Assembly: GCA_008921705.1 (NCBI GenBank)
Contig: VFFE01006593.1
Location: 690,833-754,832 of the forward strand
Length of the DNA stretch: 64,000 nucleotides
Direction of reading: 5' to 3'
Source of the DNA: Burhinus oedicnemus
Lineage: Eukaryota; Chordata; Aves; Charadriiformes; Burhinidae
The translations under genes were made by a program, and so were the position numbers. Under the pieces are notes generated by a model, which was not told where the DNA came from, did not search any database, and was given only the letters and a program-made list of their open reading frames with translations. Shown piece by piece: positions 34,601 through 43,132 of this stretch; the first letter of the stretch is position 1, and every line of letters begins with the position of its first letter.

Positions 34601-37600
34601 TAACATACAGAAAGTCATTCCTTGGTAACAGACTCAGTGCTTGTGTGTTTGGAGCCTGGTTCTCCTGATGTTGTTTTCCTGGGATTTGTCATGAAGTGCC
34701 AATTGCTGGAAGAGAAAGTCTGTAGAACAGGATAAAACAGGTGCAAGATGTCCTTGTGCATATATGTCTCTAATTACAGCTTTCTTGGAATTCTCCCCTG
34801 CAGGTGAGCAGTATGAAGAAGAAGGACCAGGCAGGAGAAAATATCGTCTGTTTGTTAGATGACTTCAGAATGATTGGAGAGAACGGTTTCCATATCCTTC
34901 TGTTGAGACTCCTGCAGCTCTGGGTCAGCAAAGCCTGGGCTTGCCTTGGAGAGTCGCAGAATGGTGTAAAACTGAGCGCTGTGCTCCCATGAGGAGGATG
35001 AGCAGGGCAGTATCTGGACCAGGGCACATGGAGGTGGCTGGAGGGGAGAGGCTGGATAAGGAGATATTTGGCTGCTCTGGTGAAGCGCAAAAGGCTGGTG
35101 GTAGCAGCTTCTCTCTGTTAGTAAATCCCTGACTCTTTCCCACATGTGTGCTTGGTATTTGAGGCGCTGGGTCCTTCCCTGCGATGTCTGATGGGTAACT
35201 ACGCAGCCCTGGGACTGCCTTTGCCTTTTGTGAAAAAGTCTCTACAGCAGGTGAGAACTTAGCTGGAACTGGGTGAGGGCACCAAGGGACTGTTGGCTGG
35301 GCGACATGCCATAGTCTTCATCCTGCGGTCATCAGCCATGAACTCCATAACTGCATCTGCAAAGAAAGGGAGAATACAGCGTGAGTGCCCAAGGCATGCT
35401 ATTTTTTTAAGGAAAATAATAACCATTTCTTTTGGGTGTAAGGACAGAAAATGTTAATTAAAATGCAGAGTGGGAAGTCATCACATTCCCATTAATACAG
35501 GGGCACTGTGTGTTACCACCCAAGCCTGCAGTCTCATCGGGTTTGGGAAGGAGTCAGGGCCACCACCAGGAAGAGTCAGTAGCCTGCAGACCTGCACTGA
35601 GGATTCAGGGGTGGCACTTGTGTTCCCATCATCTCAGTAATCATTGAATTCTCCAAAGGTTGTGCTGCTGGCAGGAGTAGCAGGGGGACAAACAGCCTGC
35701 CATAGTTACAGTTCTTGTGGGCAAACCATGTGTATCTCTGCCTTCCTGCAGCCCTGAGAAGTCCCCTCTGGCAGCAATGCCAGACCGCTGGCATTCACCT
35801 CAACATCCAGTCGCGAGTAGCACTGGTAGGTCCGGCAGCTTTCTCCACAGTACTACGAAAGGCTGCTCGAGGTCTCCCTCAGCGCTGATGTCTTTCCAGG
35901 GCTTTCTAAATTGCTGGTTCGGTTGGTGGGTTCTCCACCCATATTGAGGTTTTCCTGCTCAGAGCCAACTCTTCCTTCATCCCCTGTAAGGATGTGGTGT
36001 GCCGATGAAACAGATCGTGGAAACTGAGTTTCTTATGTGTCAGCTGGGAACAGCTAAGGAATGGGAAACCCGAGTAAAGCCTCAGAATAGTTAAAGTTAC
36101 ATTTTGCCTCTCATGCTGAGATCTATCAGAAGTCTGCACACTTGCCAAGATGAAGATTTGCTACCCTGATTCCTGTACCCTTCTAGGGACACTAAAAGAA
36201 AACAGCTTCCACCTTCATCCTATTTTCTGGAATAGCCTCTTCTTCCTTGGAGTAGCCTCTTCTTCCTCTAAAGAAGTGCCACTAACACCTGAATAAGTTA
36301 CAGAAAAATGTAGCAGCATTAATCTCTGTGCCCCATTTCACACCCAAGCCTTTTGCTTGATCCATTCCCGTATCCGCTTTAATTATAAGATCTCAGAATC
36401 TTTTTTCCCCTTCAGATCAGGACTGGGGCAGTATTTACTTCTGATTCATTCCAGTTTGGCTATTTAAATCTTTCCCCGTGTTTCACAGTTACCATTTAAG
36501 GTTGGTATTTCCCCAGGGCTGGTGTTCATCCCAGAATAGATTTTGATAATACAGAGAATATTTGCCAGCCCTTTATGACTGACCAGAGTGTTTAAAAAAA
36601 ATTATAAATATCCCAGCAGCGTTTTTGCTGTTATTGATTTCTGATAGTGACTGTTTCTCTCTGGTAGGTGTTGTTTATCTCTCCCCTGTCACAGGCCAGA
36701 CTCTCCTTGCTCCATCGTAAGCCGTTCTTTCCCTACATGGCTCTCCTGCACTGCCCTTAAGTCCTCTCTACACACACTCGGCTCATCATCTCTCCCTCCT
36801 CCTGTCTGGGTTCTGCTGCACCTCCTTTTCTTTCTTTGTATGATGGGACACCCTCCCGTGCCACGTCACTCTATAACTGGTCCCCAACTTCCATTCAAAT
36901 GATAATCAGCAGGAAGGCTTGGTGGTCTGAGGACATAACAGCCATACGAACAGGAATGTTTTTCAAGAGAAAGTTCAGCTTTATGATCGTCATGCCTCCT
37001 TGTAGCCCTGTCCTCTTTCCATCTCCCTGCGCTTGCCCATCCATGCTGATATTTGTGTATTTTCACACTGCCTTCTGCTGCATGTCACCCCCACCTCCAC
37101 CAAACAGCCCCGCTGGGCTCCCCAGACCCCTCTTGCTCGGCGTGCTGGGCACGTGAGGCTCCACCACCCACTCCTCCTGCCTCATTGTGCAATGAAACCC
37201 CTTGTGCCTGCTCCCACAGGGCCACCCCAATGTCACCGCTCTGCTGGCTGCACCTCCAGCTTAGTACAAGGCACTGACTACACACAATTTATTGCAGATA
37301 GTTATCATCAGTGCCCCCTTTCTTCAACACCAGAACATCCACAGCTCGCATACCCACTGTGCCTGAGTGCTCTGACAGCTGCTGGAGCAGGGGAGGTGGT
37401 GGGGACCCTCGCATTGCTGAGGTGACTTGCTGCCTGTTTGCCCAGGTGCTGGCAGGGCTGCATTTCCTGCACAAGCGCTGCCGCATCATCCACGCGGACA
37501 TCAAACCGGAGAATGTCTTGCTGTACGGATGTGACAAAAGTCTCCAAAGGCTTCTGCCCGATACATTCGACTGCAGCCAGAGAAGAGATTTGAGGCTAAA

Positions 37601-40600
37601 GGGACAAGGTGAGCACTCCAGGGTTTTTTTAACAAGAAAAGGGACTTAGGTGTTTATTGCCAGGAGGGAACAGAGAGGCAGCAGGGACAGGTATCTTAGG
37701 AAAAGTTCCCATCTCCTGCAACATACGCTGCAAAACACTACGGCCAGCTTGTGCTGCTGAGAAGCCTCTCCTATCTCTGCTTAATATAAACATCATGCTG
37801 AGTGGCTACGAGTTACTCAAGGCACCTGCAGCCATGTGGTCTTGCAGGTAAGTTTGTGTGGAGGACAACTACAATTAACGGGCATCGGTTAACAGCCCCA
37901 CCACGACCTCGGAGCTCATTCTTGTGGCTTTAGGTACAGGATAGTCCCCTTGTGTCTGGTGTTTTCAGCCAGTGAAAGGTTTACATACAAAATGGTTTGA
38001 TCAGAAAGCTGTATGACACTTCTGCTCTTTATTTCCCGTATCTCTGAAGTTTGTGGGAGACTTGTATGTACTGTTAATCTTCAGGGCCTTTTGAGACATA
38101 ATTTATTTGCAGAGAATGGTGTGGATATCGAATAAGACATAGGGCTGGAGAGTTTTTCAGCAGATCAGCTCATCTCCCAGCCATGAGACCCTTTAATATT
38201 CTCCTCGCACGATGTTCTGCCATGAGCAGTTCTCCCATGATGGTGCTGTTTTGTCTCTCAAACTCTGGGGCAATCGGGGAATGCTAAATTAGTGACTGAG
38301 TCTTGCCTGGAGCAGAAAGGCATGATATTAGGCATAGACTGACAGCTCACTGTAAAGCAGTAAACTAAAAATTACCCTTTTCTGGGGTCATATGAAAATA
38401 TAACCTTTATGGTGCTTGCCAAGCAGGCTGTGTCCAGGGTCTGTGACAGCCAGGATTGCTGAAGGCTAAGGAGGCATTACAGATGTTTTGTGTCCAACTC
38501 CTGCTGGTAGGACATGCTTTCCTCTGAGCCCACAGTAACCTCGGTGCTAAAGGAACCTTGCAGCACGACAGGAGCACATGGTCACACTGCTCCACTCCAA
38601 GCTACTGTGCTCCCAAACAGCCTCTTAGATTTTTGACTGGATAGCACTCTTCCTTTGTGTTTCCTCAAAAAAGAGGTGGTGATAAAAAGCATTTTAGGAC
38701 CTTTTAGGTTGAAAAACTTTAAAGGCAGACATACATCCCTCTCCTGTGGTAAGTGATGCATACCTGTTGGTTTGGAAAGACCTGATTTCTCTCTGTCCTT
38801 TCCACCTAGGTAGCGATCTTGGCAAACAACTGGAAGAATCTGATTTAATGAGCATAGAAGTGAAAATTGCAGATCTGGGCAGTGCATGCTGGACAGTGAG
38901 TCTGCTCCAAGTTTCAGTCCTGTGATGATGCAGGATGCGGTGTGCTTCTTTCCATCCCACCCTGGGTGTCTGTCCTTTTACAGCTGTTTCAGTGTGCTGA
39001 AGAGATGCCGATTTCAGGGGGTGCTATATTCAGCACTCCCAGGTCAGAGCTGGGCCCTGCACTCCTGAAGACACTGTCAACTTTGGACATTTCTTCAGCT
39101 TGCAGTTAGCCCCTACAATTAGAAATTTTGGTGGGAAATGTTGGGAGATAAATTGACCCTGGTGTCAGCAGGGCTGAGAATGCACCTGCTGTGCCCTGCA
39201 GAGTTTAGTACACGTGTGCAGTTCTGCCCCCCAGTGTACTCCTCGCTGTGCAGGAAGCTTGTGACCACAAGCGTTGCCATTTCTCGTTTATGGACACTAG
39301 CTAAAGGGAGTTTGTTTCTGTTTCAGTACAAGCCATTCTCCAAGGAGATACAGACCCAGCCATACCGTGCCCTGGAAGTGCTTCTTGGATTAGACTATGG
39401 CACTCCTGCAGATATCTGGAGCATGGGCTGCCTGGTAGGACAGGGGACAACGCTGTGCGTGACTGACACTAACAGGCCAGGGCAGTGTCCCCTCAGCACC
39501 ACCTATACCTGCTGCATGGACAGCAAGACTTCCTTGCCGAGAAGGAGAAAGGGGCTCTCTGTACTCATTCGCTTTGTATTGAAAGTATGCTACTGATAAA
39601 ATTCACTTTTAAGCATTTTAAGCTGCAAGGCAATTCACACTCCATGTACATTAACCCATAGGCTTGACTGACAGACACACATACTGCTTTTCAAAGGTGC
39701 TGTTTCACCATGGTATGGATCAATGCAGTGTGAATATTTCCATATTTTAGGATCACTTCTGTGTGATAGAAAGGGAAATTGGTACTATCAGAGTTAATGG
39801 GGGAAAAAAACTCCAGGTCAGTTAGTGAATTAACAATGCTCCTCCATTTCTAGGCATTTGAAATGGCAACTGGGGAGCGTCTATTTGATCCTCAACCTGG
39901 GAAATACTTCTCCAGAGATGATGGTAGGACTCCATCAGTTTTATTCATTTCACTGACGCAAGTGTCACAATCTTTGTATCTAGATGTGTTTTCCCTCCCT
40001 CTGTCTAGATCATGTTGCTCGTATTATTGAACTCCTGGGAAGAATTCCTCCTCAAATTGCTTTCTCCTGGAACAAGTCAACAAAATTTTTCAGCAGGCCA
40101 GGTAAGAACTGGAGTAAGGAAGTTTACTCTAAAAATCGCTGTGGATCTCTGACACACTCCTACTCAGCTCACACTGAAACCCCCCGAAAGTTATGTTACA
40201 CAACACAAGCTACAAGCAGGGACAGAACACAAGTGGAGATTTCACAAAGAGCAGTAACACTTCCTGCCCTGCCTACCTTTGCAATCCAGGAGTGTTGCAG
40301 GGATGAATGCAAAATCCTGAAAAACGGTCACAGCAAACACCCAACAGGGAAAACATTTCCATTCTTTCTCCTTTGGATTTGGAGAGAATGGAAATGCAAA
40401 CAGGAAAACAGCTACATGGCAGGAAGGCTGAAAAGTGTGTAACTTGCTGGATTTCAGCTGTTCACTGGCACAGAACAATGATGATCAAGAATGGGACACT
40501 CATATCCTTCCATCCTTCCAACATCGCTGCTATATTTAGTCTTCTGACCCAACCATAACGTCTCTTCTGCTTTATTCTCCCCAATTCCTTTCCCTTTGAC

Positions 40601-41578
40601 TCATTAGGCTTGAAATCCTTGTCTTTGACTTCAAGGCATCACATGACTCCATCCTTCTGCAATTTAGTCTATCATCCTCTTTCTCTGCTTTCACGCTCAC
40701 CAGCCACTCAGCCTAAGCCTACCCACAACCGATTCAATGGTGAGTGCTAGTGCCATACTGTAGTTCAACAAGCACCTCCCTGCACATTCACATCTTTTGC
40801 TTGCGCTTACTCCTTATATGGTGCTCAAAAGAAATGAGTCCAAACTAGTTCTTGTTCTATATTCATTCTCTGTGAGAAGCAAACTGGCCTGACCACAGAT
40901 GCCTAACCTGAATCACTACATTTACAACATGTACTCCTGGGGACAAGGATAGCTTCTTGGTCAGTAGTGGCACTCTTCTGGGCCCCACAGAGCTAGAAGG
41001 CACAAAACAAATTAAACATTAGTGTCTTGTGAGCTCTGGCACTCAAATGGCCTTATGCATTCTGGGTTGAATGCGGACAGGCACAGGAAACAGGCAGCAA
41101 TGGCTTTAGCATAGCTGTTTTGGGAACAATTCATTCGCTCTTGGCATGTTCTCATCTAAGAAGTTCTCCGCAACCAGGAGACTCCAAACACTAGCTTGGA
41201 AAGATGATTTCTGAGAAACACCCGAGAGCCAAACCTGCAAGGGGCAGTGCAGGTGAAGCTTACAGAGAGGAAGATTCAAAGGAGAAAGGAAGGGATCCTT
41301 CAGGATGCTTGAACTGCATAAGGTGAGGAGCAGCAGCCCCTCAGTCTTGCACGTGTAATTAAGGCATTGTGCTTACGCTGTCTTTGCTAGGCGCTCTTCT
41401 GCGGATCTCCAGGCTTTCCCCCCGCAGTCTCCACAGCACCCTGGCGGACAGACACAAGTGGACAAAACACGAGGTTACTCCCTTCACCACCTTCCTCCTG
41501 CCCGCGCTGCAGTACGCTCCCGAGCGCCGCGCCACAGCCGCCCAGTGCCTGCAGCACGCCTGGCTGAGCGCCCCATGA
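31582..41578 (+). CDS. Compact SR-protein kinase (SRPK family), 11 exons
   Basis: Ser/Thr kinase of the SRPK family, whose members phosphorylate RS-domain splicing factors. Eleven exons join in frame to 381 codons plus TGA. Landmarks: family opener GGHHLVREGEVFNMRY (16-31), Gly-rich loop LGCGTFATVW (37-46), VAVK lysine 60, catalytic loop IIHADIKPEN (160-169), Mg-binding DLG (222-224), activation-loop block YRALEVLLGLDYGTPADIWS, and C-lobe FLLPALQYAPERRATAAQCL. All catalytic residues are present. SRPK1-3 have about 570-690 residues with a long N-terminus and a spacer of about 200 residues or more between the catalytic loop and DLG. Here the N-terminus is about 15 residues and the spacer about 40. 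Divergent sites include HAD for the usual HTD. The ATG has a good Kozak context (gagccATGG) and an in-frame TGA two codons upstream. One intron is U12-like. Orthology is unresolved, so no symbol is given. Confidence 0.88.
31805..31913 (+). CDS. Kinase exon 2: glycine-rich loop
   Basis: Acceptor tccccacag, donor gtgagg. Joins as GGHHLVREGEVFNMRYQALH, then KLGCGTFATVWLCQDM. Clear SRPK N-lobe. Phase 1 to 2. Confidence 0.9.
32418..32505 (+). CDS. Kinase exon 3: VAVK lysine
   Basis: Acceptor gtttcccag, donor gtatgt. Reads RRKKHVAVKVLKSRESFAEA, then AQDEVALLRC. Contains the ATP-binding lysine and the alpha-C glutamate (DEVALL). Ends phase 0. Confidence 0.9.
32506..34803 (+). other. Kinase intron 3 (about 2.3 kb)
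   Basis: No exon or clear repeat family seen; only short A runs near 32917-32930 and 33604-33615. Confidence 0.6.
34804..34891 (+). CDS. Kinase exon 4: ends at a U12-type donor
   Basis: Acceptor cccctgcag. Reads VSSMKKKDQAGENIVCLLDD, then FRMIGENGF plus one base C. No GT donor follows; the exon ends at ATATCCTT. Family alignment (LLDDF...G.NG.H.C.VFE) demands a join to 35144. Confidence 0.88.
34892..35143 (+). other. U12-type AT-AC intron (252 bp)
   Basis: The intron starts ATATCCTTCTG, the exact minor-spliceosome AT-AC donor, and ends ttcccAC. TCCCTGAC at 35126-35133 resembles the U12 branch consensus TCCTTAAC, with its A at 35132, 11 bases before the intron end, inside the tight U12 window. 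Splicing here restores HVCLVFEALG, the expected SRPK hinge. No GT-AG choice I could find restores that sequence. Confidence 0.85.
35144..35250 (+). CDS. Kinase exon 5: hinge
   Basis: Begins directly after the AC of the AT-AC intron and joins as HVCLVFEALGPSLRCLMG; then LPLPFVKKSLQQ and donor gtgaga. Matches the SRPK hinge pattern H.CMVFE.LG and GLPLP.VK. Phase 1 to 0. Confidence 0.88.
35251..37445 (+). other. Kinase intron 5 (about 2.2 kb)
   Basis: GT-AG intron. Open frames near 36.8-37.4 kb show no family motif and no consistent splice pattern. No repeat recognised. Confidence 0.6.
37446..37608 (+). CDS. Kinase exon 6: catalytic loop and short spacer
   Basis: Acceptor tttgcccag, donor gtgagc. 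Reads VLAGLHFLHKRCRIIHADIK, then PENVLLYG and a spacer start (CDKSLQRLLPDTFDCSQRRD). Catalytic Asp and Asn are present. Ends phase 1. Confidence 0.92.
38810..38895 (+). CDS. Kinase exon 7: spacer end and DLG
   Basis: Acceptor ccacctag, donor gtgagt. Reads GSDLGKQLEESDLMSIEVKI, then ADLGSACWT. SRPKs use DLG in place of DFG, and the SACW motif matches. Restores phase 0. Confidence 0.92.
39327..39434 (+). CDS. Kinase exon 8: activation segment
   Basis: Acceptor tgtttcag, donor gtagga. Reads YKPFSKEIQTQPYRALEVLL, then GLDYGTPADIWSMGCL. Highly SRPK-like. Phase 0 to 0. Confidence 0.93.
39854..39923 (+). CDS. Kinase exon 9
   Basis: Acceptor atttctag, donor gtagga. Reads AFEMATGERLFDPQPGKYFS, then RDD. 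Matches the SRPK block FELATGDYLFEP....YSRDE. Ends phase 1. Confidence 0.92.
40009..40101 (+). CDS. Kinase exon 10
   Basis: Acceptor ctgtctag, donor gtaaga. Reads DHVARIIELLGRIPPQIAFS, then WNKSTKFFSRP. Phase 1 to 1. Confidence 0.92.
40102..41390 (+). other. Kinase intron 10 (about 1.3 kb)
   Basis: GT-AG intron with no supported internal exon. Its 3' end lies just before the sharp rise in CpG density. Confidence 0.6.
41391..41578 (+). CDS. Kinase terminal exon
   Basis: Acceptor tttgctag. Reads GALLRISRLSPRSLHSTLAD, then VTPFTTFLLPALQYAPERRA and CLQHAWLSAP, then TGA. Base composition turns strongly GC-rich within the exon because it runs into the CpG island. Confidence 0.9.
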
Positions 41579-41746
41579 ACGGCCCCGCAGGTCACCGCCG
41601 CCCCGGAGCTCTGCGAGCCCCTCGAAGGCGCCCCGGCCCCGCCGCAGCGGCCAGGCCCGCCTTCCCGCGGGGGTGGCGGCAGCGGCGGGCCCGGGCTGGT
41701 CGCCATGGCGGCGGCGGAGCGGGTGGGGGGGGTTTGCGCTGCGCAC

Positions 41747-41757
41747 AAGATGGCGGC
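41747..41757 (+). promoter_or_regulatory. YY1-type element
   Basis: AAGATGGCGGC matches the YY1 consensus found just downstream of many start sites and often overlapping a start codon. It could mark a second start region near 41.7 kb. Confidence 0.4.
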
Positions 41758-42437
41758 GGGGCCGGGCTGCCCCTCAGGCTCCTCAGCCTCCCGCGGCGCG
41801 GCTGCTCGCCCGCCACCCGCGGCACGGCTGTTCCGAGCGACCCCGGGAGCAGCCTCCACCTGTCTTCCGCAGCTCCTCCCGCACTCGGGCTCCATTCGCC
41901 TGCCTTAAACGTCCCCTTAGTTCGTCTAGTCCGCGCGCGGCGTTAATTGGCAGCAGTAATTAACGTCCTATGGTCTCGAAGGCTGTTTAAGCGGGGGGCG
42001 AGGGCAGGGAGGGCCTTTCCGCGCCGGCCTTGCCCGCCCGGCCTCCCGCGCCCCTCCGCCTCAGAGCTCAGCGCCCAACGCCCTTTGTTTGGGGCTCCGG
42101 CGACGGAGAACCGGCCAGCTCTGAGCTCCAGCGCTGTGCTAGCACCTCTCCCCGCTGGCCCCGGCCTCTGAGGAAGCGCGGAAGGCGGCAGTCCCGGCGC
42201 GTCCGGCTCCCTCCCCGCCGCCCGGCGGGCCCTCCCGAGGCAGGGGGGGCGGGGTGGTGAGAGCAGCCACCGGAGCACAGCAGCTCCGTGGCGCGGCACC
42301 TGCGCCCCGCCAGGCCTGAGGGGGCCGGAGCGGTGGGCTGCCTTCCCGGGCCCCCCTGACAGGACCTCGACCCCGCGGCCGCCCCATCCCCCCGCGGCGC
42401 GGACGTGCCGAGCGGCAGGCCCCATGCCCGCGCCGCC

Positions 42438-42447
42438 GCGCATGCGC
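42438..42447. promoter_or_regulatory. NRF1 site
   Basis: GCGCATGCGC, the perfect palindromic NRF1 consensus, inside the CpG island. Confidence 0.65.
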
Positions 42448-42484
42448 CCTGTAGCCCCTTGCGCCCCCCTCCCGACTCCGGCCC

Positions 42485-42494
42485 GCGCATGCGC
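42485..42494. promoter_or_regulatory. Second NRF1 site
   Basis: A second perfect GCGCATGCGC, 47 bases after the first. Two exact copies this close are unlikely by chance. Confidence 0.65.
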
Positions 42495-42553
42495 GGCGCA
42501 GCAGCGGCTGCCGCCCAGGAATCCCGGCCGCCCGCGCCGCCCCTTCTTTCTGC

Positions 42554-42559
42554 CACGTG
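42554..42559. promoter_or_regulatory. CACGTG E-box
   Basis: CACGTG (USF/MYC type) within gccacgtgtcc, in the island core. Confidence 0.45.
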
Positions 42560-42726
42560 TCCCGACGCGGGAGTTACCCCGCGGAGAGCGGCGCCTCGGC
42601 GGGGGCGGCCGCCGGCCCCGCCCCTCGGCACGTAGCGCGGCTCGGCCAGCAGGCACTGTCGCAGCCCGCCCGGCTGCACCGCGTCGACGCTGGCGGCCGC
42701 CTCCCGCCGACTGGCAGCTCCGCGCG

Positions 42727-42824
42727 CCAATGGAACGCCAAGACCGTGGGGCGACCGGCGGGGCGGGCGCGCGGCTCCCAATGAGGCGGGAGAGCAGGCG
42801 GGGCCGGGCGGCGAGGCCACCAAT
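42727..42824 (+). promoter_or_regulatory. Array of three CCAAT boxes (NF-Y)
   Basis: CCAAT at 42727, 42778 and 42820, all on the + strand, spaced 51 and 42 bases, with GC boxes between and after them. NF-Y arrays of this kind typically lie 50-150 bases upstream of start sites, which points to transcription starting near 42.88-43.0 kb. Confidence 0.6.
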
Positions 42825-42837
42825 GGTCAGCGTGGGT

Positions 42838-42877
42838 AGGCGGGGCGTTGGTAGCGGCGGGCGTCCCGGCGGGGCGG
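42838..42877 (+). promoter_or_regulatory. GC boxes (SP1-type)
   Basis: ggcggggcg near 42839 and ggcggggcgg at 42868-42877, directly after the CCAAT array. Confidence 0.55.
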
Positions 42878-42929
42878 AGTGTAGCGCCGTGGCAGCCAAC
42901 GGGGAGCTGGAGTGGGCGTGTCCGGGGCG

Positions 42930-43132
42930 CCCCTGGCGCCGGCGCCGGGGATCCCCGTGCGCCCAGTGCTGTTTCCGCCCGGCCTGAGGAGAAGCCGCCG
43001 CTACTGCTGCCAGGGGGAGGGGCTGGCGCCGCTGCCGCCGTCGAGGGCTTGCTCCCGCCGGCTGCCCAGGAGACGCCGTGGCGCTGAGCCGGGCCTAGTG
43101 CCGCGCGGGGGCCCGGGGAACGGGCCGGCCAG
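42930..43132 (+). other. Probable noncoding first exon of a downstream gene
   Basis: The sequence after the CCAAT/GC-box cluster runs to cggccag followed by gtaggc at 43133, a good donor. The 5' edge is estimated from promoter layout only. I cannot name the gene: its next exon is not convincingly visible in the window. Confidence 0.4.

Noticed and set aside
41705..41908. 67-codon ORF starting MAAAERVGG at a YY1-type ATGGCGGC
   Set aside because: Tempting as a first coding exon, but the sequence is low-complexity, ends at a stop with no donor, and the motif alone explains the ATG.
41943..42899. 318-codon open frame on the minus strand across the CpG island
   Set aside because: Composition artefact: GC-rich DNA lacks stop codons. 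The product is low-complexity Pro/Ala/Arg/Gly with no domain, and other frames are equally open.
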